From Nocardia miyunensis NBRC 108239 (GTDB lineage: Bacteria > Actinomycetota > Actinomycetes > Mycobacteriales > Mycobacteriaceae), in NCBI RefSeq assembly GCF_001613065.1, contig NZ_BDBQ01000048.1, forward strand, positions 1-64,000: 64,000 bases of DNA, given 5' to 3'. Positions 18,967 to 28,365 of the stretch are shown in pieces. Numbering within the stretch: the stretch's first letter is position 1; every line of letters starts with the position of its first letter. The notes under the pieces are model-generated. The model searched no databases. It had not been told where the DNA came from and was given only the letters and a program-made list of their open reading frames with translations. Position numbers and translations under genes: made by a program.

Positions 18967-20019
18967 TCAGTCGTGCGGCCGGTTCAGCATGGGAAAACGA
19001 TCCGAATCGAGCAGCGCGGCGACCGCGTCCCGGCGCGCGGAGGGCGCGGCGTAATCCGGGTGCGCGCGAAATACGGCCGCCACGTCGTGCAGCCGGACCA
19101 TCTGCTGTTCGGCCGCCGCGGCCGTGCGGCCGCCCGGGGTGACCGGGTGAGCGGCCAGGACCGGGCGGCGGGGGTCGATGCGGCCGATTTCGACGGCCTT
19201 GTCGACGCGACGGGCACAGCGGCACGGGGCCTTCGGATTCGTCAGGCCGCAGGTGGAGTTCAGGAAGTCGCCGAGGCGTTTCTTGGCTCGCTGCAAGCGT
19301 TTTCGATAGGCGGCGGGTGTGGTGTCCAGAATCCAGGCCGCCTCGGACGAGCCGAGTTCGAACACGTCGCTCAGTACGAAGGCGACGCGTTCGTCCCGGC
19401 TCAGGCACTGCAGCATGGCCTGGCTGCAGGTGAGCCGGACCTCGCGGGTGAGCAGGGTGGCCTCGGGGCCGCGGTGATCCTGTTCGGCCAGGCCGTCGCG
19501 CAGATCGGTGGCGAATTCGTCCAGGGAGAGCTGGACGCGTTCTTGCGGGCTGCGGCGGCGCAGATTCAGCAGGTGGTTCACGCCGATGCGATATGCCCAG
19601 GTCAGCAGCCTGGCCTCACCGCGCCAGGTGGACAGACTGCCCAGGACGCGCAGCAGGATCTCCTGCGTCGCGTCCTCGGCGTCGGGCGGGCGGCCGGTCA
19701 TCCGCAGGGCCAGCCGGTACAGCGGATCCTGCAGCAGCCGAACGACTTCGGTGACCGCGGCGGCGTCGCCGGCGACGGCCCGCGCGACCAGATCCGCCTC
19801 ACCGGGGGCGGGCTCCTGCGTGAACGGCGCTGCGGCCGGTTCGATATCCACCACACCATCGTTCGGCGGATCGCCCGCCAACGCAAGAGCCGCCCGGACC
19901 AGTGCATCCCTGGGCCGCCGCTCGGAGACGGTGGCACAGGGATGCGGCCGCAACGTGATGCTCCGGCCCGGATCGCGAGACGAGCGTGGACCCATCCGCC
20001 TACGCAGGACTTCCGGCAC
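18967..20019 (-). CDS. ECF-type RNA polymerase sigma factor with Cys-rich C-terminal extension
   Basis: Sigma-70 family protein. Region 2 is clear (PLYRLALRMTGRPPDAEDAT, LLTWAYRIGVNHLLNLRRR), as is region 4 (CLSRDERVAFVLSDVFELGS, AAYRKRLQRAKKRL). After region 4 there is an extra domain of about 90 residues starting STCGLTNPKAPCRCARRV, with three Cys close together. The extension may sense redox or metal, or replace a separate anti-sigma factor; that is inference. The true start is uncertain: the frame opens at 20019, overlapping the upstream hydrolase gene by 20 bases, and region 2 begins only near residue 70. A GTG near VVDIEPAAAP is another candidate. Likely operon: hydrolase, sigma factor, HhH protein. 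Confidence 0.8.
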   Translation of the reverse strand: MPEVLRRRMGPRSSRDPGRSITLRPHPCATVSERRPRDALVRAALALAGDPPNDGVVDIEPAAAPFTQEPAPGEADLVARAVAGDAAAVTEVVRLLQDPLYRLALRMTGRPPDAEDATQEILLRVLGSLSTWRGEARLLTWAYRIGVNHLLNLRRRSPQERVQLSLDEFATDLRDGLAEQDHRGPEATLLTREVRLTCSQAMLQCLSRDERVAFVLSDVFELGSSEAAWILDTTPAAYRKRLQRAKKRLGDFLNSTCGLTNPKAPCRCARRVDKAVEIGRIDPRRPVLAAHPVTPGGRTAAAAEQQMVRLHDVAAVFRAHPDYAAPSARRDAVAALLDSDRFPMLNRPHD

Positions 20020-20899
20020 CGGGCAGGGACGACGCCGTCACGGCCCCGGACAGGTTGTGCTGGAGCAGCCACCGCGCCACCGCCGTGCCGATCGCATCGG
20101 GCTGATCCTCGGGCGCGTGATGCCCCGCGGGTCCGATGCCGACCGTCTCGATATTGGCGAATGTGGTTGCCGCCCAATCGATCGTTTCGTTCCCACCCAT
20201 GCCGATACCGTTCTCGACGGCTATCAGCAGTTTCGGGATCCGCGGGGTGTCGGCCATCGCGCGACCGTAGTTCTCCATCACCGCGGCCACGTCCGCGGGC
20301 TCGCCGTCGAACGGAATCTCCCTGGGCCACACCAGCATCGGGCGACGGGACTCGGGCGTCGGGTAGGGCGCGCGATAGACGTCGAGATCGGCCGGGGTCA
20401 GGCTCTTCGCGCCGAAGGGCAGATTGAATTCGATGAACATGTTCTCCTGCAGGATCATTCGCTCACCCTCCGATGATCGAAACCGCCGGAACAGATCCGC
20501 GCCCTGCGGCGGCATCTCCGCCCAGCTCAACGGGCGCAGGAAGGTCTCGAGCACGGCGATCCCCCGCACCCGCTCCGGATGCCGCGCCACCCGATCCATG
20601 GCCAGCGCACCACCCCAGTCGTGCCCGACCAGCACGACCTCCGCCAGTCCCAGCGCGTCGAACCAGGCATCCAGATAGCGCGCGTGATCGGCGAACCGGT
20701 ACCCGATATCGGGCTTACCCGACTCGCCCATCCCGATCAGATCGGGCGCCAGCGCCCGCACCCCGCCGCTGACATGCGGAATCACATTGCGCCACAGGTA
20801 TGACGAGGTGGGGTTGCCGTGCAGGAAAACCACCGGCACCCCACCCTCGCCGGTGTCGGTGTAGTTCATGAACGAGTCGAGAACGTCGATGACAGGCAT
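20000..20899 (-). CDS. Haloalkane dehalogenase-like alpha/beta hydrolase
   Basis: 299 residues, close in layout to DhaA/LinB/Renilla-luciferase-type enzymes that hydrolyse carbon-halogen bonds. The key residues are present: HGNPTSSYLWRN (halide-binding Asn), nucleophile Asp with adjacent Trp in GHDWGG, a Glu after strand 6 (VLETFLRP, the HLD-II type acid), and the base His in GPAGHHAPED. The ATG at 20899 has GGAAGGATC upstream. The sequence between the acid and the base is less like DhaA, so substrate preference cannot be read off. It overlaps the sigma factor reading frame and probably forms an operon with it. Confidence 0.85.
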   Translation of the reverse strand: MPVIDVLDSFMNYTDTGEGGVPVVFLHGNPTSSYLWRNVIPHVSGGVRALAPDLIGMGESGKPDIGYRFADHARYLDAWFDALGLAEVVLVGHDWGGALAMDRVARHPERVRGIAVLETFLRPLSWAEMPPQGADLFRRFRSSEGERMILQENMFIEFNLPFGAKSLTPADLDVYRAPYPTPESRRPMLVWPREIPFDGEPADVAAVMENYGRAMADTPRIPKLLIAVENGIGMGGNETIDWAATTFANIETVGIGPAGHHAPEDQPDAIGTAVARWLLQHNLSGAVTASSLPGAGSPA

Positions 20900-21198
20900 C
20901 GCGGATCCTTCCGGTCGAAGTGCTTACACCGGGTTGGACACGTCCTGCGACGCCACCGTGACAGGCAATTGAAGTGATGCGCGTCACATAATTGTCGGAC
21001 CGGCTCGGGCGGTCGAGACGGTGCGCCCCATCGCCCCGCCGTCGGTCCGATGCCGCGGAACTGCAGCAGCAATCGACCGGCGGTCCAGGGGCGTGATCCG
21101 AATCGGCGACCAGTCCGCGACGGTCACAGCGGCAGCACAATGCGGCATGGCACCGAGCGAGAGAATCGCTGCCCGGGACGATCGCCGAGCGGATGCGC

Positions 21199-22017
21199 CT
21201 AGGAATTCGCCTTGGCGATGTAGAGCGGCTCGCCGGTGAGGTCGACCATGAGGTATCCGCTGTGCGCACCCTCGGTGTAGATGGTCACGGCCGCCTGTTC
21301 GTCACGGCCGAGGGTGGTTCGGTCGATGATGAGGTGGCTGATCCCCGCGCCGGGAGCGCCGACCGACCGGGACGCACCGGCCAGCAGGGCGGCCAGTTTC
21401 GGGATGTCGAGTCCGCCGAGATCGATCGGCTGTCGATCCGGGTCGCGGCCGGCGGTCGTCCAGGTGTCGAATTCGCCTCGGTACGAGGCCCTTTCGGACT
21501 TCGACCGATCGTGCGCGGCGGGCCGCTCGATGGACGCGCTGTCCGGATGCAGGGTGATCTCGTCGGCGAGCAGATCACCGAAATGGGCGCGGTAGGCGGT
21601 GAGGAAGGATCGGATTCCGGCCGCGGTCGTCATATCGGGCGTCTTGTGGCTCGCGACCGGACCGTCGCTGCTCACCCACCCGCACAGCATGCCGATCAGC
21701 GCCGCGGCCAGCACCACGACGGTCGCCAGCAGCCAACGTCGCGAGGAGCGGCGCCGGGCCGGACTGGCCACCGGCCGGTCCACCAGATTCGCCGGAATCT
21801 GCAGATCGTCGATGAGGGCGTCCAACTGGGCGAAGGTGCGTGCCCGCATCGCGGACCGGGTGCGCTCGGCGTGCTCGGCCTGGGTCAACTGCCCGTCGGC
21901 GCGCGCGGCGTCCAGCACCGCGCACGCGTCCACGCGATCCGAATCACGAACGCGCAGTGCCCTGTTCGCGGTGCGAGACCAGGTGCGCCCGGACGTCGCG
22001 GGACGAGAGGTTTCCAT
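21199..22017 (-). CDS. DUF1707 membrane protein
   Basis: 272 residues: an N-terminal DUF1707 domain (RVRDSDRVDACAVLDAARAD, followed by GQLTQAEHAERTRSAMRA), one membrane segment at about residues 96-114 (LLATVVVLAAALIGMLCGWV), then an extracytoplasmic domain of about 150 residues ending in YLMVDLTGEPLYIAKANS. DUF1707 is a short actinobacterial domain found at the N-terminus of many membrane and stress proteins. The neighbouring upstream gene is a paralogue with a doubled DUF1707; the gap is only 9 bases, so they form an operon. Confidence 0.8.
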   Translation of the reverse strand: METSRPATSGRTWSRTANRALRVRDSDRVDACAVLDAARADGQLTQAEHAERTRSAMRARTFAQLDALIDDLQIPANLVDRPVASPARRRSSRRWLLATVVVLAAALIGMLCGWVSSDGPVASHKTPDMTTAAGIRSFLTAYRAHFGDLLADEITLHPDSASIERPAAHDRSKSERASYRGEFDTWTTAGRDPDRQPIDLGGLDIPKLAALLAGASRSVGAPGAGISHLIIDRTTLGRDEQAAVTIYTEGAHSGYLMVDLTGEPLYIAKANS

Positions 22018-22026
22018 CAGCTGCGC

Positions 22027-23109
22027 CTAATCGCCGAAGGGGGACACGCGGATGAGCTGCCCGGCGGGCGTGGCCTCGAGATATCCGCTCTCGCTGAACT
22101 CGTTGCTGACGTAGATATCGATCGTCGGCACATCGGTGATGCTGTCGATGTCCATGTTGATGTGACTCACGCTGCCGCCCTGAACCTTCGTCATCGAGAC
22201 CGAGCGGTTGAGCAGATCACTCAGCGCGGACACGTTCACCGTGGCCAGATCGAGGATGGGCTTGTCCTTCTCGCGCGTTGTCACCGCGCTGGTGGCCAGG
22301 AAACCGCCCCGATAGTCGTAACCGACGACCCGATTCGGCTGCGCCACGGTGGTGCGCTCGATCGAGGCGTACTCGGGGAACAGGCTCACCTCGTCGACCA
22401 CGGTATCGCCGAATTTCGCCCGGTAGCGGCCGCGGAAATTATCGAATCCGGCGGCGGTGGTGAGATCGGGCGTCTCGATCACCAACGGCTGCACGGCTTT
22501 TGCCGCCGGAGCCGCCACCGGGGCGGGCGGCGCGGATCGATGGGTCAGCTGATAGCCGCCGACCGCGGCGAGCACCGCGACGACGACCATCGCACCGGCG
22601 AACCGGGCCGCCCGCGGCCGGACCCGCGATCGTGGGTCGATCGGGGCGGGTGCGGGTCGCTGCAGGTCCTCGGTCAGCGCGGCGAGATCACCCAGGGTCT
22701 TGGCCTCGGCGGTCAGCTCGGTGAGGGTGCGGTGTTCCTCGGTCGAGAGCTGCCCGTCGGCCAAGGCGGTGTCCAGGGCGCGGCAAGTCAGATCGCGATC
22801 CTCGTCGCGGGCCCGGATACGGTCCGGATAACGCCCGAGCCGGTGCACCGGATTCGGCCGGGGCGGTTCGGACCAGCCCGCCACGCCCGCCGGAGTCTGC
22901 AGATCCGCGACCAGCTCCCGCAACTGTCCGATCGTCCTGGCGGTCTCGGCGCGGTCGGAGCGATCGTGATATTCGCCGGCCCCGAGCTGGCCCTCCTCGT
23001 AGGCGACATCCAGCAGAGCGCGGGCCCGCACCCGATCCATATCGCGAGCTCGCATCCCTCCCGGCGCCGCATTCGGCGTTTCCGGCATTTCGGACGATCG
23101 GGAGCTCAC
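22027..23109 (-). CDS. Tandem-DUF1707 membrane protein
   Basis: Two DUF1707 copies (MRARDMDRVRARALLDVAYE and RIRARDEDRDLTCRALDTAL) precede one membrane segment (FAGAMVVVAVLAAVGGYQL) and an external domain that matches the paralogue just downstream (PDLTTAAGFDNF, SGYLEATPAGQLI). The start is uncertain. The GTG at 23109 sits 7 bases after a TAATAT -10 box, so the mRNA may be leaderless there. The ATG at 23088 is the alternative; neither has a good ribosome-binding site. Function unknown; probably envelope related. Confidence 0.78.
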   Translation of the reverse strand: MSSRSSEMPETPNAAPGGMRARDMDRVRARALLDVAYEEGQLGAGEYHDRSDRAETARTIGQLRELVADLQTPAGVAGWSEPPRPNPVHRLGRYPDRIRARDEDRDLTCRALDTALADGQLSTEEHRTLTELTAEAKTLGDLAALTEDLQRPAPAPIDPRSRVRPRAARFAGAMVVVAVLAAVGGYQLTHRSAPPAPVAAPAAKAVQPLVIETPDLTTAAGFDNFRGRYRAKFGDTVVDEVSLFPEYASIERTTVAQPNRVVGYDYRGGFLATSAVTTREKDKPILDLATVNVSALSDLLNRSVSMTKVQGGSVSHINMDIDSITDVPTIDIYVSNEFSESGYLEATPAGQLIRVSPFGD

Positions 23110-23110
23110 C

Positions 23111-23131
23111 TGAAGGATATTAGAGCCTTCA
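23111..23131. promoter_or_regulatory. -10 box inside an inverted repeat before the tandem-DUF1707 gene
   Basis: TGAAGG-N9-CCTTCA encloses TAATAT (minus strand 23122-23117). The repeat could be an operator, and the -10 position predicts a start at about 23110, directly before GTG 23109. Confidence 0.5.
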
Positions 23132-23305
23132 TGACAGGTCGATCGGGAGCCGCGATGCGCTCCGCCATCCGCCCCGGGGTCGGCCCACCCGGGTTCCTGT
23201 GACAGTGCGGCGGATCCGGCCCTCGGGATCGCTGTCCCATCCGGATCGGTTGACCAGTGGGGTGAAGTCGACGTCGCCTCGGCGACTGCGCGGTACGGTT
23301 CGAAT

Positions 23306-24454
23306 ATGAAGGCGGTGGTCTGTTCCGAGGGCGAGCTCGAAGTCGCCGAAATCCCCGCGCCTGAGCCCGGCCCGGGGCAGGCGGTGATCGACGTGCGGCG
23401 GTGCGGCATCTGCGGATCGGATCTGCATGCGCGGGTGCACTGCGACGAACTCGCGGATCTGGCGGTCGCGACCGGATACGACGGGTTCATGCGGTCCGAT
23501 CAGCGGGTGGTGCTCGGACACGAATTCTGCGGGGAGATAGTCGATTACGGTCGCGGCTGTCGCAAACGCTGGCGACCGGGCACCCGGGTGGTCGCGCTGC
23601 CGATCCTGCGCACCGGGCGGGCGCCGCAGCTGACCGGACTGTCCGAGGCCGCGCCCGGAGGTTACGCCGAACAGGTCCTGGTGCAGGAATCGATGACGTT
23701 CCCGGTGCCGAACGGCCTGTCCGACGAGCTGGCCGCCCTCACCGAACCCATGGCCGTCGCCTGGCACGCGATACGCCGCAGCCGAATCGGCGGAAAGCAG
23801 ACCGCATTCGTGATCGGCTGCGGACCGATCGGTCTCGCGGTGATCTCGATGCTGAAGGCGGCGGGCGTGCGAACCGTCGTCGCGAGCGACTTCTCGCCGC
23901 GCCGCCGCGAACTCGCCGCGCGCTGCGGTGCGGACGCGGTGGTCGATCCGGCGATCGAACAGCCCTGGACCGCGGCCCCGCGCACCGGCCGGATCGAGGG
24001 CGTCACCGACATCCTGAACCTCGGTTTCGACGCCATGGAGAAATTGCGCCGCATCCCGAATCTGCCGTGGTGGTACCTGTTCCGGATGACGCACACCCTC
24101 GGCCTGGACCCCGCCGGTCCGGTGGTGTTCGAATGCGTCGGCGTCCCCGGCATGATCGAGCAGATCGTCACCGCCGCCCCGCCGCGCTCCCGGATCGTCG
24201 TCGTCGGCGTCTGCATGCAGACCGACCACTTCCGCCCCGCCATGGCCATCAACAAGGAACTCGACCTGCGCTTCGCCTTCGGCTACGACCCCGGCGAATT
24301 CCGCGACACCCTGCACATGATCGCCGAGGGCAAGGTCGACCCGTCGCCCCTCATCACCGGAACCGTGGGCTTGGACGGCGTCCAGGACGCCTTCGCCACC
24401 CTGGCCCACCCGGACCAGCACGCCAAGATCCTCATCGATCCCAAGGCGTCGTGA
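23306..24454 (+). CDS. Zinc-dependent alcohol dehydrogenase-like oxidoreductase (MDR)
   Basis: 382 residues. The catalytic-zinc pattern is present (CGICGSDLHAR, VLGHEFCGEIVD), as is the Rossmann motif VIGCGPIGLAVISM. The Cys4 structural-zinc loop of classical alcohol dehydrogenases is missing: the equivalent segment reads ALPILRTGRAPQL. There is an insertion of roughly 30 residues around MEKLRRIPNLPWWYLFRM before the last part of the cofactor domain. It is divergent from the DUF1707 operon. The substrate is unknown; similar mycobacterial proteins are annotated as probable alcohol or sorbitol dehydrogenases. Confidence 0.85.
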   Translation: MKAVVCSEGELEVAEIPAPEPGPGQAVIDVRRCGICGSDLHARVHCDELADLAVATGYDGFMRSDQRVVLGHEFCGEIVDYGRGCRKRWRPGTRVVALPILRTGRAPQLTGLSEAAPGGYAEQVLVQESMTFPVPNGLSDELAALTEPMAVAWHAIRRSRIGGKQTAFVIGCGPIGLAVISMLKAAGVRTVVASDFSPRRRELAARCGADAVVDPAIEQPWTAAPRTGRIEGVTDILNLGFDAMEKLRRIPNLPWWYLFRMTHTLGLDPAGPVVFECVGVPGMIEQIVTAAPPRSRIVVVGVCMQTDHFRPAMAINKELDLRFAFGYDPGEFRDTLHMIAEGKVDPSPLITGTVGLDGVQDAFATLAHPDQHAKILIDPKAS

Positions 24455-24479
24455 TCGGGCGCGGCAGCGCCGGAGTACC

Positions 24480-24640
24480 AGCGGCAACGAGTTACCCACA
24501 GCTGTCCACAACCCCACCGACCAGCGGCGGCGAATAACCCACAGCTGTCCACAACCGCGCAGAGCAGCGGCCGATCCCACTACCGGGTCGACCGGCGGCG
24601 AGTTACGAACTGTGGCCCACAACCGGGGCGGACCAGTACG
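24480..24640. repeat. Short tandem repeats carrying DnaA-box-like 9-mers
   Basis: The 21-base block ACCCACAGCTGTCCACAACC (with one flanking base varying) occurs at 24493-24513 and again at 24536-24556, each behind an ACCAGCGGC-like stretch. A decayed third copy (GTGGCCCACAACC) lies near 24612. Each good copy has TTACCCACA or TAACCCACA and then CTGTCCACA, one or two mismatches from the actinobacterial DnaA box TTRTCCACA. It lies between the dehydrogenase gene and the end of iniC; no gene is seen at 24455-24740. Confidence 0.6.
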
Positions 24641-24740
24641 AACGTACCCGAGCAGACCAGTGGCGGGAGTTGGCAGTGCGGCGCGTGGCCGGGTGGATCA
24701 GCGGCGGAGGGTCGTGCACCGCAACCTGCGGTCGGGTGGC

Positions 24741-26294
24741 TCAGTGCGGTGGGGTGATTCGGGCGAAGGGGGTGGTGGGCGGGTCTTGGAGGAGGTCGAG
24801 TAGGCCCTCGGCGCTGCGGGTGGCGGTGCGGCAGGCGGTGGTGGTGAACTGGTCGGACAGGGGGTGGGCGGCGCGGGCTCGCCATTTGCGGACCGCGGAC
24901 AGGGCCCGGTCGCGAAGTTGGGTGGGGGTCGCGTCCGGCGGGAGGCCGAGGCGGAGGTGGGCGGCGACTCCGGCGCCGCCGATGAGGCGGTGTAGTTCGG
25001 CGAGATCCTCTGGGGGTAAAGGTAATTCGTCGGCGCGGAGGTGACCGAGCAGGCGGAGTTCGGCGAAGCCGTGTACGTCGGCGAGCAGGGTGCGCACGCG
25101 AGGCAGGAGCTGATCGGCGGCGGTTCCGGGATGGGCGGTCAGCACTCGCGCCAGTCCGGTGAGGGCCGAATGCGCCTTCAATTGATCGGCGCGCTGGGCG
25201 AATTGGACGTCGAGCACGGTGCGCAGCTCGTCCAAACCGCTTCGCCTCACCAATTCCGTTGCCAGGGAAGATGAGTCGCGTGCACCGAGTCTAATCAGAG
25301 TGACCGCCAGGCGAATTCCGAACAGTCCGAATCGCGCCGCCAGGTGAGCACGCAGCGCGGGCGGTACGGGCAGCGGCAGGTCGGGGCGGGCGAACCGGTC
25401 CGCGGACAGCAGGGCGAGAGCGAGATCGTCGACCGGTACGGTGGCCAATGCCTCGAATGCGTCGAATTCGCGCTGACGCAACGTGGCCGCGGCGAAGGCG
25501 AGCAAGCCGGCGACCGGAATGACGGCCTGGCACAGACCCGTTCGCTCCAGCTCACCGGCGAATCGGGAGGCCACGTCGCGGGCCGAATGCAGAGCATCGA
25601 TGCGGCCGGAACCGATCTCGTCGGCGCGCGAGACCACGCCGATCACGCCCAGCGGGCCGTGTTCACCCGTACCGATCTGCTCCAGGAAACCGATGTCCGC
25701 GGCGTCGAGACGACGCAGCAGGTACACCACGGCGTCCGCGGCGGGCAGTGCGTCCTCGGCCGTCTCGTCCGCGAGCAACCGTTCGGTCCGGCGTGAGACC
25801 GCGCGGGACAGCGAGGAGATGCCCGGGGTGTCGATGATCGTGGTGCGGGCCAGCGTCGTGGCGGGCCACTCCACCGCGAGATGGTCGACTTCGCGCTGCG
25901 CACCGCCGGGCCAGCGCAGCGCGGACAGGTCGAAGGTCAGGCCGTGCGCGCCCGGCAGCCCGTCCGCGCCGGGCAGACGGCGCACCACGACATCGGCGCG
26001 AGCGCCGTCGGCGGACATCGCGTTCACCCGGGGCGTGGAACCGTGCCGATACCAGGTGACCATGCGCGTGCACTCGGTCGCATCGGTCGGCGCGATGTCC
26101 TGTCCCACAAGGGCATTGAGCAACGTCGACTTACCGGCCTTCAACTGCCCCGCCAACGCCACCCGCAACGGCTGATCCAGCCGCCGCGCACAATCCTCCA
26201 GCAGACCCGCCGCATGCGGCTGCCCCGCGAACACCCGGCGCGCGGCAGCCAGCAATGCCCGCGCCTCCAGCACGCCCCCGACCTCGTCGTTCAC
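24741..26294 (-). CDS. iniC: Dynamin-like GTPase IniC
   Basis: 517 residues with a dynamin-family G domain: G1 GQLKAGKST (residues 49-57), G3 DTPG (155-158), G4 SRAD (222-225). The rest is helical, without an obvious membrane segment. It is the third gene of an iniB-iniA-iniC set, the cluster known in M. tuberculosis (Rv0341-Rv0343) to be induced by isoniazid and other cell-wall inhibitors; IniA/IniC are bacterial dynamins thought to remodel the plasma membrane. A 214-base gap separates it from iniA, more than in most operons, so a separate promoter is possible. Confidence 0.88.
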   Translation of the reverse strand: MNDEVGGVLEARALLAAARRVFAGQPHAAGLLEDCARRLDQPLRVALAGQLKAGKSTLLNALVGQDIAPTDATECTRMVTWYRHGSTPRVNAMSADGARADVVVRRLPGADGLPGAHGLTFDLSALRWPGGAQREVDHLAVEWPATTLARTTIIDTPGISSLSRAVSRRTERLLADETAEDALPAADAVVYLLRRLDAADIGFLEQIGTGEHGPLGVIGVVSRADEIGSGRIDALHSARDVASRFAGELERTGLCQAVIPVAGLLAFAAATLRQREFDAFEALATVPVDDLALALLSADRFARPDLPLPVPPALRAHLAARFGLFGIRLAVTLIRLGARDSSSLATELVRRSGLDELRTVLDVQFAQRADQLKAHSALTGLARVLTAHPGTAADQLLPRVRTLLADVHGFAELRLLGHLRADELPLPPEDLAELHRLIGGAGVAAHLRLGLPPDATPTQLRDRALSAVRKWRARAAHPLSDQFTTTACRTATRSAEGLLDLLQDPPTTPFARITPPH

Positions 26295-26508
26295 GCGGTC
26301 ACAGTAACCAAGGCCGCTGTGAATTCGCTATGGGCCCGGCGGATCGGTCCGGGAGTCGCGTCCTGGCTGCGGCCGTCGGGGGACGCACTCCGCGGCGCGG
26401 CACCAGACTGCGGGACCGCCCGCGAGGACTGTTCCGAGGCCGTGTAACCGCATCGCGCAGTTGTCACAACACCCACGGGCAACCTGAACTCGCTGCGGCT
26501 TGCCCCGA

Positions 26509-28332
26509 TCATCCGGGCGGGAGCATCGCTTCGGCGTGGCGGCGCAGCTGTGCGACCGTTCGTAGTTGCTGTTCCAATTCGGCGCAGCGGGCGGTGCGGC
26601 GGGCGTTCTCCATGCCCGCGGCGTCCTGAGCGGCCTGGAGCGAATCGTTGATCGAGCGGAGGCTGCGGTCCGCGATGCCGGTGAAGTGGTCGCGCAGCAG
26701 GCGGTGGATGCGGTGCAGACGGTCGCGGGACTGTTTGCCCGCCTCGAAGCTGACATCGTCGAGGTAGCGACGCACGGCCGTCTTCGCCTCGCCGCGTCGG
26801 CGGGTCAGGCGTTCGCGTTTGTCGTCGCGGAATGCCTTGCCGCCCAAGAGAACACCCGCGCCGAGGGAGAACGGATTGATCAGCGCCAGACCGGCGACCG
26901 TGCTGGCCAGGCCGATCATCACCATGCCGCCGTAGGAACCGCGCATGCCCACCAGGAGTTTGTGGCCCAGTCCCAGATCGGGTTCGAGATCCGCGAGCGT
27001 CACCGATCCCGCATCCGTGGGACTCAGGCCATTGCGCAGGGCGGGCAGTTCCACGCCGCCGAATTCCAGGAAATGCTCGCCGACCCGTTCGGCCAGCTGG
27101 ACCGCCCGTGCGTGCGTCCACAGCAGGTTGTCGCCGATGGCGGTATCGGTGGTCGCGGTGAGCCACTCCTCGATACGGTCCCAGTGCCGAGCCGGGTCGT
27201 TCCCATCGATCCAGTCCTCGGCGGTGCGGCCGATATTACGCAGACGATCGCGCAGATCGTGGTCGATATCGCCGGTCAGATCGGTGATGCCGTCGCCGAG
27301 GGTCTGCTGCCAGGCGGCAGTGCGCCGGTAGAGCTCCTCGGCCTGGGTCCTGGCCGTGCGCAGCTCGCGCACGGCCAGCTCGCCGCGTTCGGGATCCTTC
27401 AGGGCGACCAGTTCACTGCCCAGAGTGAGCGCCAAATGTTCCGCGGCAGCGGAGATGTCGAGTGCGACAGCCCGCCGGGTGGTTTCCTGTCCGCGCGCGA
27501 CGACCTGTTCGCGCAGGAATTCGTAGAGCTCGCCGAAACCCGATTCGCGGCCGAGCTGTTCGTCCCGCAGTCGCATGGCATGGGTGCGCAGCAGCGCGGA
27601 CACCGGCAGGATCGGCACGTCGATCCCGTTGCGCCGCAGATGTTCCCGATCGGCGTCGAGAATCTGCCGCCAGTGCGGATACAGATCGGTCTTACCCAGC
27701 AGCAGGGCCGTGGCCGGGCACAGTTCGGCGATCTGCCGCAACAGGTCGGCCTCGGGTTCGGTGAGTTCGGTGGACGCGTCCGAGACGACCAGCACCGCAT
27801 CGGCCGCCGGAACCATCGCGAGTACCGCTGCCGTGCCGGAGGTTCCGTGTCCTCCGACAGCGGGGGTGTCCACGAGTACGATGCCCTCGGCGAGCAAGGG
27901 ATTCGGCACCCGGATCTCCAGCCTTGCCGCCCGTCCGTGTGAATGCGCCGTTACCGCGTGAATTTCGCTGAGCGGCACCGGAACTCGCTGTTCCTGCGCC
28001 GAATGCCCGTCCGGCCTCGCGAGAACGATCTCGGCCTGCGGCTCGGATCCGTACGCCAACAGTATCGGAACCGTGGTGGTCGCGTCATCGCCCACCGGAC
28101 TGATCTCGAGGTTCAACAGGGCGTTGACGAACTGACTCTTGCCCTGATTCCCCATGCCCGCCACCATGATTCGGCGGCGCGGATCGCGGACCCGCTCGGC
28201 CAGCGTCTCCAACCGTCCGACCAGATCCCCCCGCTCCGCGGCCCGCGCGACCGCGATCGTCTCCTCCAGCAGGGCCGGCAGCGGCAACGTCATTGTGCCG
28301 GATGCTGATTCGTCCACCACCACAGTTCCCAT
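26509..28332 (-). CDS. iniA: Dynamin-like GTPase IniA
   Basis: 607 residues. G1 is GMGNQGKS (59-66), G3 DTPAVGG (from 155) and G4 GKTD (213-216). A hydrophobic hairpin at about 465-500 (MVMIGLASTVAGLALINP and FSLGAGVLLGG) would insert in the membrane, as in the paddle region of bacterial dynamins. A helical, Arg-rich C-terminus follows. The ATG at 28332 has AGAGGAA eight bases upstream. It follows the iniB-like gene by 33 bases, so the two are an operon. The G4 motif and hairpin distinguish it from IniC, which lacks the hairpin; the two probably act as a pair. Confidence 0.9.
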   Translation of the reverse strand: MGTVVVDESASGTMTLPLPALLEETIAVARAAERGDLVGRLETLAERVRDPRRRIMVAGMGNQGKSQFVNALLNLEISPVGDDATTTVPILLAYGSEPQAEIVLARPDGHSAQEQRVPVPLSEIHAVTAHSHGRAARLEIRVPNPLLAEGIVLVDTPAVGGHGTSGTAAVLAMVPAADAVLVVSDASTELTEPEADLLRQIAELCPATALLLGKTDLYPHWRQILDADREHLRRNGIDVPILPVSALLRTHAMRLRDEQLGRESGFGELYEFLREQVVARGQETTRRAVALDISAAAEHLALTLGSELVALKDPERGELAVRELRTARTQAEELYRRTAAWQQTLGDGITDLTGDIDHDLRDRLRNIGRTAEDWIDGNDPARHWDRIEEWLTATTDTAIGDNLLWTHARAVQLAERVGEHFLEFGGVELPALRNGLSPTDAGSVTLADLEPDLGLGHKLLVGMRGSYGGMVMIGLASTVAGLALINPFSLGAGVLLGGKAFRDDKRERLTRRRGEAKTAVRRYLDDVSFEAGKQSRDRLHRIHRLLRDHFTGIADRSLRSINDSLQAAQDAAGMENARRTARCAELEQQLRTVAQLRRHAEAMLPPG

Positions 28333-28365
28333 ATCCGCTGTTCCTCTTTCCTTACCTCATTCCGC

